Origin: Embleya scabrispora DSM 41855
Lineage (GTDB): Bacteria > Actinomycetota > Actinomycetes > Streptomycetales > Streptomycetaceae
Length of the DNA stretch: 64,000 nt
Reading direction: 5' to 3'
Assembly (NCBI RefSeq): GCF_000372745.1
Contig: NZ_KB889574.1
Location: 1-64,000, forward strand
Numbering within the stretch: position 1 is the first letter of the stretch; the number at the start of each line of letters is the position of its first letter. The position numbers and the translations under genes are program-made. A model generated the notes under the pieces. That model did not search any database, had not been told where the DNA came from, and saw nothing but the letters and a program-made list of their open reading frames with translations. Positions 37,040-46,234 of this stretch are shown here, in pieces.

Positions 37040-39379
37040 ATGGTGGCGGGCGTGGCGCACGAGTCCTCCGGCCCGAGCGGTCCCGGCGACGTCCAGGGGC
37101 CGACTCCCCGGCGCAGGCTGTTCGACTATCCACGCAGCAATCGGCACGGACTCCGGCGCTGGCTGCCCTCGTTCAAGCACCTGCTCACCCTCGTCCTGCT
37201 GGTGCTCTCCGGCCTGTTCGCCGCCGTCGGCCTGGTCTACGCGGTCACTCCCGTCCCGCACAGCGTCAACGCCCAGGCCAGGCAGCAGAGCAACGTCTGG
37301 TACTGGAGCGACGGCACCGAGATCACCCGCACCGGCTCCACCAACCGACAGACCGTGCCGCTGTCCGACATCCCACTCGATGTGCAACGCGCGGTGCTGG
37401 CCGCCGAGGACCGCTCGTTCTACTCCAACTCCGGCGTCTCGATCACCGGCACCGTACGCGCCCTGCTGCGCAACGCCGCGGGCGGCACGGGCGGGCTCCA
37501 GGGCGGCTCGACGATCACCCAGCAGTACGTCAAGAACGTCTACCTCACCCAGGAGCAGACGCTGGCGCGCAAGTTCAAGGAGGCGATCATCTCGGTCAAG
37601 CTCGATCGCACCGTCTCCAAGGACGACATCCTCAGCGGGTATCTCAACAGCGTGTACTTCGGCCGCGGCGCGTACGGGATCGAGGCGGCCGCACAGGCGT
37701 ACTACGGCATCGACGTCGGGCAACTCACCGTCGAACAGGGCGCCTACCTCGCGGTGCTGCTGAACGCGCCCAGCGCCAACGACGTGCGCAACACCACCGA
37801 GGCGGGCCGCCGGCGGGTGCTCGCGCGCTGGAACTACGTGCTGGACGGCATGGTCAAGCAGAAGTGGCTCACTCCCGAGCAACGCGTCGGCATGGTCTTC
37901 CCCGAACCCGTCGACCCGCGTCCGGCGGCCAACCTGGCCGGCGTCAACGGCTACCTGGTGGAGATGGCCAAGCGCTATCTGCTCGACCACAAGGTGGTCG
38001 ACGAGGACCGCCTCGACGCCGGCGGCTATGCGATCACCACCACGTTCGACAAACGCAAGACCGAGGCGCTCTACCAGACCGTGCAGGACCAGCTCGCCCA
38101 GTCGCTGGACCCGGCGCAACGCTCGGCCGACGTCGGCGTGCGAGTCGCCGCCGCGTCCGTGGAGCCCGACACCGGGCGGATCGTCGCGGTCTACGGCGGC
38201 CCGAACTACGTCAGGCAGTTCGTCAACGACGCCACCCGCCGCGATGTGCAGGTCGGCTCCACGTTCAAGCCGTTCGTGCTCGCGGCGGGGCTGCGCGACG
38301 GCGTGCAGGACGGGGACGGCGGGCGGGACCGGATCAGCTCGCGCACCGTGTACAACGGCAACGACAACCTGGTGATCCGCTACCCGAACGGCAAGCCCGT
38401 GCTCCAGGACGGGGTGCCGTGGCAACCCGGCAACGAGGACGGCGTCAGCTACGGGCAGATCAGCCTGGCCCGGGCGATGGACAAGTCGGTGAACACCGTC
38501 TATGCCCAACTCGGCATGGACGCCGGTCCCGACCGGGTGGTGCGGGCCGCGGTGGACGCGGGACTGCCCGCGAGCACGCCGGGCCTGCAACCGGTGCCCT
38601 CCGTCTCGCTGGGCACCTCCACGCCCAGTGCGCTGGACATGGCCTCGGCGTACGCCACCTTCGCGGCCGAGGGCAAGCGGCGTGACGCCTACCCGGTGGA
38701 CAAGCTGACCCGCTCGGGCAACACCGTCGACCTGCCCGAGCACGACGCGAAGGACGCCTACGACACCCAGCAGGCGAACGCCGTCACCCAGGTCCTGCGC
38801 GGGGTCGTGGACAGCGGCACCGGTTTTCGCGCGCAGGCGCTGAACCGCCCGGCGGCGGGCAAGACCGGCACCACCGACGACAACCGCTCGGCGTGGTTCG
38901 TCGGGTACACCCCGGACCTGGCCACCTCGATGGGGATGTTCCGCGAGAACGTGAACACCCACGCGTTCCTGTCCATGTCCGGGGTCGCCGGCCTGCCCCG
39001 GGTGGACGGCGCCAACCTGCCGACCCGGATGTGGACGACCTACATGCGGGCCGCGCTCGCCGGGCAGCCGGTCGCCGAGTTCCCGGAGGACACCTCGGGT
39101 GGTCTCGGCGGGCCGGACACCAGCCTGGTACCGCCGGACAGCTCCACCGCCACACCCAGCGCCCCGGCCACCGCGAGCAGCAGCCCGCCGGCCGGCGGCG
39201 GTACCGGCACCACCGCGCCGCCGACCACTCCCCCGGCGACCGGCACCAGTCCGCCGACCACGTCGGTCGCACCGACCGGCTCCGGCGGCGGAGGAGGAAC
39301 CAGCCGCCCGCCCAGCCGGGCCCCGAACTCGCCCAACGCCCCGAACACCCCCGAATCAGCGGCGACACCCGGCCGCTGA
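37040..39379 (+). CDS. class A penicillin-binding protein (transglycosylase/transpeptidase)
   Basis: A bifunctional peptidoglycan synthase of 779 residues. After a cytoplasmic start with a basic patch, one membrane segment (about 46-70) is followed by the GT51 transglycosylase domain with AAEDRSFYSNSGVS (catalytic Glu) and QGGSTITQQYVKN. The transpeptidase domain has the nucleophile Ser in GSTFKPF, the SxN motif in DKSVNTVYAQ and KTGTTDDN. The last 90 residues are low-complexity Ser/Thr/Pro/Gly. The exact start is uncertain by a few codons (ATG 37040, or the GTG right after it). It is not a core t6A-operon gene; together with the L,D-transpeptidase-like gene it interrupts that cluster. Confidence 0.94.
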   Translation: MVAGVAHESSGPSGPGDVQGPTPRRRLFDYPRSNRHGLRRWLPSFKHLLTLVLLVLSGLFAAVGLVYAVTPVPHSVNAQARQQSNVWYWSDGTEITRTGSTNRQTVPLSDIPLDVQRAVLAAEDRSFYSNSGVSITGTVRALLRNAAGGTGGLQGGSTITQQYVKNVYLTQEQTLARKFKEAIISVKLDRTVSKDDILSGYLNSVYFGRGAYGIEAAAQAYYGIDVGQLTVEQGAYLAVLLNAPSANDVRNTTEAGRRRVLARWNYVLDGMVKQKWLTPEQRVGMVFPEPVDPRPAANLAGVNGYLVEMAKRYLLDHKVVDEDRLDAGGYAITTTFDKRKTEALYQTVQDQLAQSLDPAQRSADVGVRVAAASVEPDTGRIVAVYGGPNYVRQFVNDATRRDVQVGSTFKPFVLAAGLRDGVQDGDGGRDRISSRTVYNGNDNLVIRYPNGKPVLQDGVPWQPGNEDGVSYGQISLARAMDKSVNTVYAQLGMDAGPDRVVRAAVDAGLPASTPGLQPVPSVSLGTSTPSALDMASAYATFAAEGKRRDAYPVDKLTRSGNTVDLPEHDAKDAYDTQQANAVTQVLRGVVDSGTGFRAQALNRPAAGKTGTTDDNRSAWFVGYTPDLATSMGMFRENVNTHAFLSMSGVAGLPRVDGANLPTRMWTTYMRAALAGQPVAEFPEDTSGGLGGPDTSLVPPDSSTATPSAPATASSSPPAGGGTGTTAPPTTPPATGTSPPTTSVAPTGSGGGGGTSRPPSRAPNSPNAPNTPESAATPGR

Positions 39380-39402
39380 TCCGTCGATCCGCCGGTCAGC
39401 CG

Positions 39403-39933
39403 TCAGCCGGTCAGCGCGTCCAGGTCGGCGCTCGCCCAGCGGGCGCCGACCCCGGTCACCACGATCGTGCGCACCTCGTCGCCGGCGAAGTCGGTCGGGC
39501 TCTCCGCGAGCTCATCCGCGCCGGCCGGATCGCGCGCGATGGCGACCTCCAGGCGGTCCTCGGTCAGTTCCTCGACCATGCCCTCGCCCCACTCGACCAC
39601 GGTCACCGACTCCGCCAGCGACGCGTCCAGATCCAGGCCGTCGATCTCGGCGGTGACGTCCGCCGAGCCGCCGAGCCGGTAGGCGTCGACATGCACCAGG
39701 GCCGGCCCGCCGACCTCGGACGGGTGTACCCGGGCGATCACGAACGTCGGCGAGGTCACCGCGCCGCGCACGCCCAGGCCGACCCCGATGCCCTGGGTCA
39801 GCGTCGTCTTGCCCGCGCCCAGCCCACCGGACAGCACGATCAGGTCGCCGGCCAGCAACAGCTTCGCCAGGCGCGCGCCGAGCGCGCGCGTGTCCGCGCC
39901 GCCGGCGACCGTGACGGTCACACTTCGCACCAC
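39403..39933 (-). CDS. tsaE: tRNA t6A synthesis ATPase TsaE
   Basis: A 176-residue P-loop ATPase that regenerates the TsaB-TsaD complex. Walker A GGLGAGKTTLTQGI is near residue 37-50, then the switch region AVTSPTFVIARVHP, HVDAYRLGG, and VTVVEWGEGM. The GTG at 39933 is the start. It ends 23 bases from the convergent PBP stop and follows the hydrolase gene by 96 bases in the same direction. The terminal 40 residues (SPTDFAGDEVRTIVV...) are a common actinobacterial extension. Confidence 0.94.
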   Translation of the reverse strand: MVRSVTVTVAGGADTRALGARLAKLLLAGDLIVLSGGLGAGKTTLTQGIGVGLGVRGAVTSPTFVIARVHPSEVGGPALVHVDAYRLGGSADVTAEIDGLDLDASLAESVTVVEWGEGMVEELTEDRLEVAIARDPAGADELAESPTDFAGDEVRTIVVTGVGARWASADLDALTG

Positions 39934-40029
39934 TTCAGCACTCCCACCACACCGAACTCACGGCCCGAACCGCCTCGGGCCCGCCGTCCCCGGGCCGGCC
40001 CCGGTTGTGCTCGGGGGCGCGACTCGGGG

Positions 40030-41223
40030 TCACTGCTCGGGATCACTGTCCATCAGGATCCCGGTGTCCGTCGATTCCGACCTGTGCCGTCGATTCGTCG
40101 CACGTGTGCCACCGGATCGCCCGCCGCGCCGCCTCGACGCACTCGCGGCGCGCGCGAGAAGCCCGCGCACCGCCGCGTTCACCACCTCCGGATGCTCCAG
40201 CGGGGTCAGGTGTCCCGACTGCGGCACGACCAGCAACTCGGCGCCCGGCAGCGCCTCCTTGATCTCCTCGCTGTGCGATGCCGGCGCGATCAGGTCCCCC
40301 TCGCCGGCCACCACGAGCGTCTGTACGTGCGCCAGCGCCGGCAGCGCGGCCAGCTTGTCGTGCGTCTCGAAGGCCGGGAAGAACTCGGCGATCACGTCGA
40401 TCGGGGTGCCGGAGATCATCCGGTCGGTGAAGCGCACCAGGGTCGGGTCCACCTCGGAGTCGAACGCGTACCGCTCGGTGAACAGGTAGACCAGATCCCG
40501 GGCGGCCCGCCGGCCCGCCTCCACCAGTGCGGCCCGGCGGCCGAGCGTGCGCAGCAATCCCGGCGCCACCCGGTGCACCAGCCGGGCGCCGGCCGCGGGG
40601 ATGCCCAGCGTCACCGTCGCCCAGCGGCCCGCCGAGGTGTTCATCAGCGCGACACCGATCACCCGCTCCCCGAACAACTCGGGGTGTTGATCGGCCAGCG
40701 CCATGATGGTCATACCGCCCATCGAATGACCCAGCAGCACCAGCGGTCCCTCGGGCGCCAATTCGGTCAGCACCGTGTACATGTCCGCGCCGAGGTGGTC
40801 GATCGTCGAGGTCTCCGGCGCGCCGCGGCCGGACCGGCCGTGGCTGCGCTGGTCGTACAGGACCAGGCGGTATTCCTCGCGCAGTTCGGCCCGCTGGTAG
40901 TGCCAACAGTCCATGTCCAGGCAGTAGCCGTGACACAGCACCACGGTCACCTCGGCGTCGCGGTTGCCGTCCACTTCGGCGTACAACTCGACGCCGTCGG
41001 CGGCGGTGACGATGTGCGGTTCGCCGCGCAGGGTGCCGAACTCGGCCAGCGCGTCCAACTGGGCCTCGGTACGCCGGCGGAACGCCCGGCCGACGGTCAT
41101 CCGCTCGATCGCCACGCCCGCGGCGGCACCGGCCGCGAGCACGCCGACCGCGGCGCCCAGGATGCCGGCCCGACGGCCGAGCGCTCGGCCGCCGCCGGAG
41201 CCGACCGGTACGGGGGTGGTCAC
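40030..41223 (-). CDS. alpha/beta hydrolase, membrane-anchored
   Basis: 397 residues from a GTG at 41223 that overlaps the alr stop (GTGA), so translation is coupled. The N-terminus has a hydrophobic, Ala/Gly-rich segment (GILGAAVGVLAAGAAAGVAI) that may be a membrane anchor. The hydrolase core shows the oxyanion HGYCLDMDCW, YDQRSHGRSG, the nucleophile elbow LLGHSMGGMT, the acid in VAGEGDLIAP and the His in PQSGHLTPLEHPE. The same gene sits between alr and tsaE in many actinobacteria. Its substrate is unknown. The last 45 residues are basic and disordered. Confidence 0.9.
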   Translation of the reverse strand: MTTPVPVGSGGGRALGRRAGILGAAVGVLAAGAAAGVAIERMTVGRAFRRRTEAQLDALAEFGTLRGEPHIVTAADGVELYAEVDGNRDAEVTVVLCHGYCLDMDCWHYQRAELREEYRLVLYDQRSHGRSGRGAPETSTIDHLGADMYTVLTELAPEGPLVLLGHSMGGMTIMALADQHPELFGERVIGVALMNTSAGRWATVTLGIPAAGARLVHRVAPGLLRTLGRRAALVEAGRRAARDLVYLFTERYAFDSEVDPTLVRFTDRMISGTPIDVIAEFFPAFETHDKLAALPALAHVQTLVVAGEGDLIAPASHSEEIKEALPGAELLVVPQSGHLTPLEHPEVVNAAVRGLLARAASASRRRGGRSGGTRATNRRHRSESTDTGILMDSDPEQ

Positions 41224-42389
41224 GGCGCACCCGTCCCGGTGGAAGCCGTTCCGGCGGCGGCCGCTCCGGTCGCTCCGGTGTAGACGCGAGGCACCCGCAC
41301 GCCGATCCGGGTGACGATCTCGTAGCTGATCGTGTCGATCGCCCGGGCCCAGTCCTCGGCGGTGGGCTCGCCCTCGTCGCCCGGGCCGAACAGGATCGCC
41401 TCGTCGCCCGCGGCGGCGTCGTCGTCGCCGAGGTCGACCACGAACTGGTCCATCGCGACCCGGCCCACGATGGTGCGCCGGCGGCCGGCCACCAGGACCG
41501 GGCCGACGTTGCTCGCGTGCCTGGGGATGCCGTCCGCGTAGCCGGTGGGCACCAGCGCGAGCGTGGTGTCGCGCGGCGCGATCCACGAATGCCCGTAGGA
41601 CACGCCCTGCCCGGCCGGCACCCGCTTGACCCCGGCCAGGCTCGCCGCCAGCGTCATCGCGGGGCGCAGCCCGAAGTCGGCCGGGCCGCCGACCTCCGGC
41701 ACGGGCGAGAGGCCGTAGCTGACCAGGCCCACCCGGACCAGGTCGAAGTGCGCCTGCGGCAACAACAGGGTCGCGGGCGAGTTGGCCATGTGCCGCACCT
41801 CGGGAGTGACCCCGCAGCCCTCGGCGTGCGCCAGCATCGCGGTGAACTCGGCCAACTGGGCCGGGACCGAGGGGTGCCCGGGCTCGTCCGCACAGGCGAA
41901 GTGCGACCACAGGCCGACCACCTCGACGAAGCCGTCGGCCTGCGCCTTGAGCCCGGCGTCCACCAGGGCCGGCCAGTCGGCGGGCATGCAGCCGTTGCGC
42001 CCCAGGCCGGTGTCGGCCTTGAGGTGCACGCGCGCGGTCCGGCCGGCCGCGCGGGCGGCCTCCACCACCTCGCGCATCGCCCAGAGCCCGCTCACCGAGA
42101 TGTCCACATCCGCGCGCACCGCGTCCTCGAACGCGTCCCCGGGAGCCCACAACCAGGTGAGCACCCGACCGGTGTCGCCCGCCGCGCGCAGCGCGAGCGC
42201 CTCCTCGACCACCGCGGTGCCCAGCCACGTGGCACCGGCCTCGCGGGCCGCTCGCGCGCACGGGACCATGCCGTGCCCGTAGGCGTCCGACTTGACCACG
42301 GTCATCACCGCCGCCGAGCCCACGCGCGCGCGCACGGCCGCGATGTTGCCCCGAATCGCATCGAGATCGATCCGCGCCTCGGCACGCAT
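41220..42389 (-). CDS. alr: alanine racemase
   Basis: A PLP-dependent interconversion of L- and D-Ala for peptidoglycan. 389 residues from the ATG at 42389. The PLP-binding Lys is in VVKSDAYGHGMVP near residue 36. RVHLKADTGLGRNGCMP, RHMANSPATLLLP and RVGLVSYGLSP line the barrel. The second catalytic residue, Tyr, is in GQGVSYGHSWI. GYADGIPRHASN and VGRVAMDQFVVDLG belong to the C-terminal beta domain. It lies 128 bases downstream of nnr and is coupled to the hydrolase gene. Confidence 0.96.
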   Translation of the reverse strand: MRAEARIDLDAIRGNIAAVRARVGSAAVMTVVKSDAYGHGMVPCARAAREAGATWLGTAVVEEALALRAAGDTGRVLTWLWAPGDAFEDAVRADVDISVSGLWAMREVVEAARAAGRTARVHLKADTGLGRNGCMPADWPALVDAGLKAQADGFVEVVGLWSHFACADEPGHPSVPAQLAEFTAMLAHAEGCGVTPEVRHMANSPATLLLPQAHFDLVRVGLVSYGLSPVPEVGGPADFGLRPAMTLAASLAGVKRVPAGQGVSYGHSWIAPRDTTLALVPTGYADGIPRHASNVGPVLVAGRRRTIVGRVAMDQFVVDLGDDDAAAGDEAILFGPGDEGEPTAEDWARAIDTISYEIVTRIGVRVPRVYTGATGAAAAGTASTGTGAP

Positions 42390-42517
42390 GTGGCTGGTGG
42401 TCCTTCCGACGACGATCAGCGACGAGAGTCCGGACCTCGGTCCCGGACGGATCCGGGTCCGCATCCCGGAGTTCAAGACTCCCAGTGTGGCAGGCCCGTG
42501 CCGGGCCGGCGTCCCCG

Positions 42518-43984
42518 TCACGTGCCTGTGACGTCCGCCCACACCGTGGGCAGCGCCCGAATCAGGTCCGGCGCGGTCACCGGGCCCGGCAGCGCGCGAG
42601 CGGCCAGACCGTGCAGGTAGGCGGCCACCGAGCCGGCGTCCAGCGCCTCCAGGCCCGCCGCGAGCAACGCGCCGGCCAGGCCGGAAAGCACGTCGCCGCT
42701 GCCCGCGGTGGCCAGCCACGGGGTGCCGGTGGGGTTGATCCGGGCCCGGCCGTCGGGCGCGGCGATCACCGTCGTGGTGCCCTTGAGGAGCACCACGCAG
42801 TCGTAGAGCGCGGCGAGCCGGCGCGCGTGCTCCAGCCGCTCGGCCTCGATCCGCTCGCGGGTCGTCTCGATGCCGGCGGCGGCGAACAGACGCACCGCCT
42901 CGCCCGCGTGCGGGGTCAGCAGCACGGGAGCCGACCAGGTGCCGGGTTTCGTCCGGGCGAGCAGGGTCAGCCCGTCCGCGTCCACCAGTACGGGCACCCG
43001 CGCGTGCAACACGCTCGTCCAGCGCGCCTCGCCGTCCGGGTCGGTGTCCAGCCCCGGACCCACCACCCATGCCTGCACCCGACCGGCATCGGCGGGCGCC
43101 GACGTGGTGGCCAGCGTCTCCGGCCAGGCCGCCAGCACCGGGCCCAGCACGTCGGTGGGGCCGGCGCAGCGGACCGCGCCCACGCCGCCGCGCACGGCCG
43201 CGCCGACCACGAGCACCGCTGCGCCGGGATATCTGGGCGAGCCGGCGACCACGCCGAGCACCCCGCGCGAGTACTTGTCGCTCTCGGCCGAGGGCGCGGG
43301 CAACAGGCGGGCCACGTCCGCGTGTTGCAGGACGGTCAGCCGCGGGTCCGGCAGGTGCGGGTCGAGTCCGATGTCGACCAGGTGCCGCACTCCGGCGTGG
43401 GCCGCGCCGGGGTCGACCAGCAGGCCGGGCTTGTAGGTGCCGAAGGTGACCGTCACATCGGCGCGCACCGCGGCGCCCTCGACCCGCCCGGTGTCCGCGT
43501 CCACGCCGCTGGGCAGGTCGACCGCGACCACGATCGCGTCCCGTACGTGCGCGAGCAGCTCGGGGGCGGGTGGGCGCAGCGCACCGCGGCCGCCGATCCC
43601 GACGATCCCCTCCAGCACCAGGTCGGCCCGCCCGAGCAGGTCGATCAGCTCGGTTCGGGCCGGATCGCGCGCGTCGCGGACCCGGACACCGGCCCGCCGT
43701 GCCGCGGCCAGGCCACCCGAATGGGCCCGCTCCGGCGCGAGCAGCAGTGCGTCCACCCGCGCCCCGCGTCGGGCCAGCAGACCGCCCGCGTACAGGGTGT
43801 CCCCGCCGTTGTCGCCGCTGCCCACGAGCAGTACGACCCGCGCACCGTAGACCCGGCCGAGCAGTCGTACGCACGTGTTGGCCAGGCCCGCCGCCGCGCG
43901 CCGCATCAGCGTGCCCTCGGGCAGCGTGGCCATCAGCGCGGCCTCCGCGGCCCGTACCCGTTCGACTTCGTGCGCTGCCCGCAT
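42518..43984 (-). CDS. nnr: bifunctional NAD(P)HX epimerase / dehydratase
   Basis: Repairs hydrated NAD(P)H. 488 residues from the ATG at 43984 with GAGGGGGCG upstream. The N-terminal YjeF_N epimerase domain (about 1-205) has the loop [22 protein letters not shown] and [14 protein letters not shown]. The C-terminal ribokinase-like dehydratase domain has [29 protein letters not shown] sequence, [12 protein letters not shown] and [18 protein letters not shown]. The gap to acpS is only 11 bases, so acpS-nnr-alr-hydrolase-tsaE look like one transcription unit. Confidence 0.95.
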   Translation of the reverse strand: MRAAHEVERVRAAEAALMATLPEGTLMRRAAAGLANTCVRLLGRVYGARVVLLVGSGDNGGDTLYAGGLLARRGARVDALLLAPERAHSGGLAAARRAGVRVRDARDPARTELIDLLGRADLVLEGIVGIGGRGALRPPAPELLAHVRDAIVVAVDLPSGVDADTGRVEGAAVRADVTVTFGTYKPGLLVDPGAAHAGVRHLVDIGLDPHLPDPRLTVLQHADVARLLPAPSAESDKYSRGVLGVVAGSPRYPGAAVLVVGAAVRGGVGAVRCAGPTDVLGPVLAAWPETLATTSAPADAGRVQAWVVGPGLDTDPDGEARWTSVLHARVPVLVDADGLTLLARTKPGTWSAPVLLTPHAGEAVRLFAAAGIETTRERIEAERLEHARRLAALYDCVVLLKGTTTVIAAPDGRARINPTGTPWLATAGSGDVLSGLAGALLAAGLEALDAGSVAAYLHGLAARALPGPVTAPDLIRALPTVWADVTGT

Positions 43985-43995
43985 GCTGCGCCCCC

Positions 43996-44364
43996 TCAGC
44001 CCTCGGCGATCACGACAGCGGAAGCAATGCCCGCGTCGTGGCTGAGCGACACATGCCAGTGCCGCACGCCCAGTTCGGCGGCCCGCGCGGCCACCGTGCC
44101 CCGGACCGTGAGCAGCGGCCGGCCCGATTCCTCGGTGGTCACCTCGGCGTCTCGCCAGTGCAGCCCGGAGGGCGCGCCGAGTGCCTTGGCCAGCGCCTCC
44201 TTGGCGGCGAACCGGGCGGCCAGCGACGCGACGCCGCGTTCCTGCCCGGGGCGCACCCAGCGCTCGCCGTCGGTGAAGAGCCGGTCGGCCAGCCCCGCGG
44301 TCCGCTCCAGCGACTGTCCGAACCGCGCGATGTCCGCGACGTCGATACCCACACCGATGATCAC
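43996..44364 (-). CDS. acpS: holo-[acyl-carrier-protein] synthase
   Basis: Transfers 4'-phosphopantetheine from CoA to the acyl carrier protein. 122 residues from the GTG at 44364. The Mg-binding Asp lies in [14 protein letters not shown] and the second acidic residue in [33 protein letters not shown] is the family C-terminus. It appears to be the first gene of the acpS-nnr-alr unit; about 140 bases separate it from the EamA stop upstream. Confidence 0.95.
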   Translation of the reverse strand: MIIGVGIDVADIARFGQSLERTAGLADRLFTDGERWVRPGQERGVASLAARFAAKEALAKALGAPSGLHWRDAEVTTEESGRPLLTVRGTVAARAAELGVRHWHVSLSHDAGIASAVVIAEG

Positions 44365-44447
44365 GTCCAGAGCCTACAAACACCGTCTACGAACACCGCG
44401 CGCCCGGCCCCGGTCCCGAGCACACATGAGCCCGGGCACACACGAGC

Positions 44448-44479
44448 CCGGGCCGCATCCCGGAGGGGATGCGGCCCGG
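44448..44479 (-). terminator. terminator downstream of the EamA transporter
   Basis: CCGGGCCGCATCCC pairs over 14 bp with GGGATGCGGCCCGG around GGAG, 30 bases after the transporter stop and before acpS. Confidence 0.85.
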
Positions 44480-44508
44480 TGGGCTCACCGCGTGATCGTG
44501 ATGTCGGG

Positions 44509-45483
44509 TCACGATGCCTCGACGACCTCGGCCCGGTTGCGCTCCTTCGTTTCCCGGACGCCCTTGACCAGGGTGACCGGCAGGTCGACCCGGATCTCGG
44601 TGCGCCGCTTGGGCTGCCGCTGGCCGAGCAACATCGCGCCCAGGGCGATGAGCAGCCCGAGCACCTGGAGCGGGGTCAGCGTCTGGCTCAGCACGACCAG
44701 GCCGGCGAGCGTGGCCACCACCGGGTTGACCAGGCCGAGGAAGGACGCCACGCCGGCGCCGAGGCGCTCGATGCCGCGGAACCACAGCACGTAGGCGAGG
44801 GCGGTGCCGATCAGGACCAGGTAGCCGAAGCCGAGCAGGTTGCGGCCGGTGGGCACCGGCGGCATGCCCTCGATCGCGAACATCAGCGGGACGATCACCA
44901 TGCCGCCGACGGTGAGCTGCCAGCCGGTGGTGGCCAACAGCGAGACGCCCTCGGGCCGACCCCAGCGCGCCGACATCACCACGCCCATCGCCATCAAGGT
45001 GGTGGCCAGCAGCATCAGCCCGACGCCGATCGGGTCGATCCTGGCCTGCGAGCTGAGCACGAGCAGGGCGACACCGACCACGCCGCCGACGCCGGCGAGC
45101 AGCACTCGTGCCTGTGGCCGGACCTTGAGGATCAGGACCGACAGGCCCGCGACGATCAGCGGCGACACCGAGCCGATCGTGGCCGCGACCCCGCCGGGCA
45201 GGCGGTAGGCGCCGGCGAAGATCAGCGGGAAGAACAGCCCCACGTTGAGCATGCCGAGGACGAACGACCGCCACCACCACACCCCGGTCGGCAGTCTCCT
45301 GGACAGGGCGACCAGGAGCAGGCCCGCGGGCAGCGCCCGCACGCCGGCGGCGAGCAGCGGGCGGTCCGCCGGAAGCATCTCCGTGGTCACGAGGTAGGTG
45401 GTCCCCCACGTGGCCGGGGCCACGGCCGTCGCCAGGAGCATGCCCACGCGACCGAGTCCCTTGCTACCACCCTGAACCACCAT
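44509..45483 (-). CDS. EamA-family (DMT superfamily) transporter
   Basis: 324 residues from the ATG at 45483, which has GAGGTG nine bases upstream. It has about ten hydrophobic segments in two homologous halves, the plan of EamA metabolite exporters. Examples are GMLLATAVAPATWGTTYLV at the start, VAATIGSVSPLIVAGLSVLIL, and GVASFLGLVNPVVATLAGLVVL in the second half. The C-terminus is basic and soluble. The substrate is unknown. It is divergent from a marR gene, the usual arrangement for a drug- or metabolite-induced efflux pump. These two genes are not part of the core cluster around them. Confidence 0.9.
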   Translation of the reverse strand: MVVQGGSKGLGRVGMLLATAVAPATWGTTYLVTTEMLPADRPLLAAGVRALPAGLLLVALSRRLPTGVWWWRSFVLGMLNVGLFFPLIFAGAYRLPGGVAATIGSVSPLIVAGLSVLILKVRPQARVLLAGVGGVVGVALLVLSSQARIDPIGVGLMLLATTLMAMGVVMSARWGRPEGVSLLATTGWQLTVGGMVIVPLMFAIEGMPPVPTGRNLLGFGYLVLIGTALAYVLWFRGIERLGAGVASFLGLVNPVVATLAGLVVLSQTLTPLQVLGLLIALGAMLLGQRQPKRRTEIRVDLPVTLVKGVRETKERNRAEVVEAS

Positions 45484-45520
45484 GACATTCACCTCAACGT
45501 TAGTTTTGCGAGCACTGACT

Positions 45521-45536
45521 ATCTGAACGTTGAGAT
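45521..45536. promoter_or_regulatory. candidate MarR operator
   Basis: ATCTGAACGTTGAGAT is a 16-bp palindrome apart from one G/C pair of positions. Related half sites lie at 45493-45500 (TCAACGTT) and at 45575-45585 (GCGTTGAGATA) next to the marR start. The set fits autoregulation and control of the divergent transporter. Confidence 0.7.
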
Positions 45537-45595
45537 AAGTAAATACCCTGGATCTGCGAGCGTCAAGTAGATGAGCGTTGAGATAAATTGGCGGC

Positions 45596-46135
45596 ATGAC
45601 CGAACGCGACACACGCGACGTGGACACCCGCGACGCCATCGACGACGTATGGGACCAATGGCACCGCGAGCGCCCCGACATCGATCCGAGCAGCCTCGAC
45701 GTGATGGCGGCCGTGGGTCGGATGAACCGACTGCGCCGGTACATCGACCAGACGCTGCGCACCTACTTCGCCCGGTACGGGCTCGACTTCTCCGAGTTCG
45801 ACGTGCTGGCCACCCTGCGCCGCTCCGGCAGCGTCGAGGGGGTGAGCGCGGGCACCCTGCTGCGCTCGGCGATGGTGACCTCGGGCGCGATCACCAACCG
45901 GGTGGACAAGCTCGCCGGGAAGGGACTGGTCGAGCGCTCGGTCAGCGCGGAGGACCGCCGCTCGGTCCTGGTCAGGCTCACTCCCGAGGGGGTCCGGCTC
46001 GTGGACGACATCATGCTGGGTCACCTGGAGAACGAGGGCCGTTTCCTGGCCGTGCTCGACCGGGCCGAGCGTGACCAGCTCAACGGCCTGCTGCGCAAGC
46101 TCCTGATCGCCCAGGGCGACACCCACCTGGGCTGA
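45596..46135 (+). CDS. MarR-family transcriptional regulator
   Basis: 179 residues. Winged helix-turn-helix: LRRYIDQTLRTYFARYGLDFSEFDVLATLRRSG, then the recognition helix LRSAMVTSGAITNRVDKLAGKGLVER and the wing SAEDRRSVLVRLTPEG. Dimerisation helices lie at both ends. There is no ribosome site; GATAAA lies close before the ATG, so the message is probably leaderless. It most likely represses the divergent EamA gene and itself through the palindromes in the 112-base gap. The ligand is unknown. Confidence 0.92.
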   Translation: MTERDTRDVDTRDAIDDVWDQWHRERPDIDPSSLDVMAAVGRMNRLRRYIDQTLRTYFARYGLDFSEFDVLATLRRSGSVEGVSAGTLLRSAMVTSGAITNRVDKLAGKGLVERSVSAEDRRSVLVRLTPEGVRLVDDIMLGHLENEGRFLAVLDRAERDQLNGLLRKLLIAQGDTHLG

Positions 46136-46178
46136 TCCGCCGCGAAGGCCCCGACGCGTCCGGCCCCACCACGCAAAA

Positions 46179-46218
46179 GCCGCCCCGCGCCCCCTCGTTC
46201 GAGGAGGCGCGGGGCGGC
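46179..46218. terminator. bidirectional terminator between marR and glmS
   Basis: GCCGCCCCGCGCCCCCTCG pairs with CGAGGAGGCGCGGGGCGGC (19 bp, one mismatch) around TT, between convergent stops. Confidence 0.9.
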
Positions 46219-46234
46219 CGAAGAGCAGGTCGAA

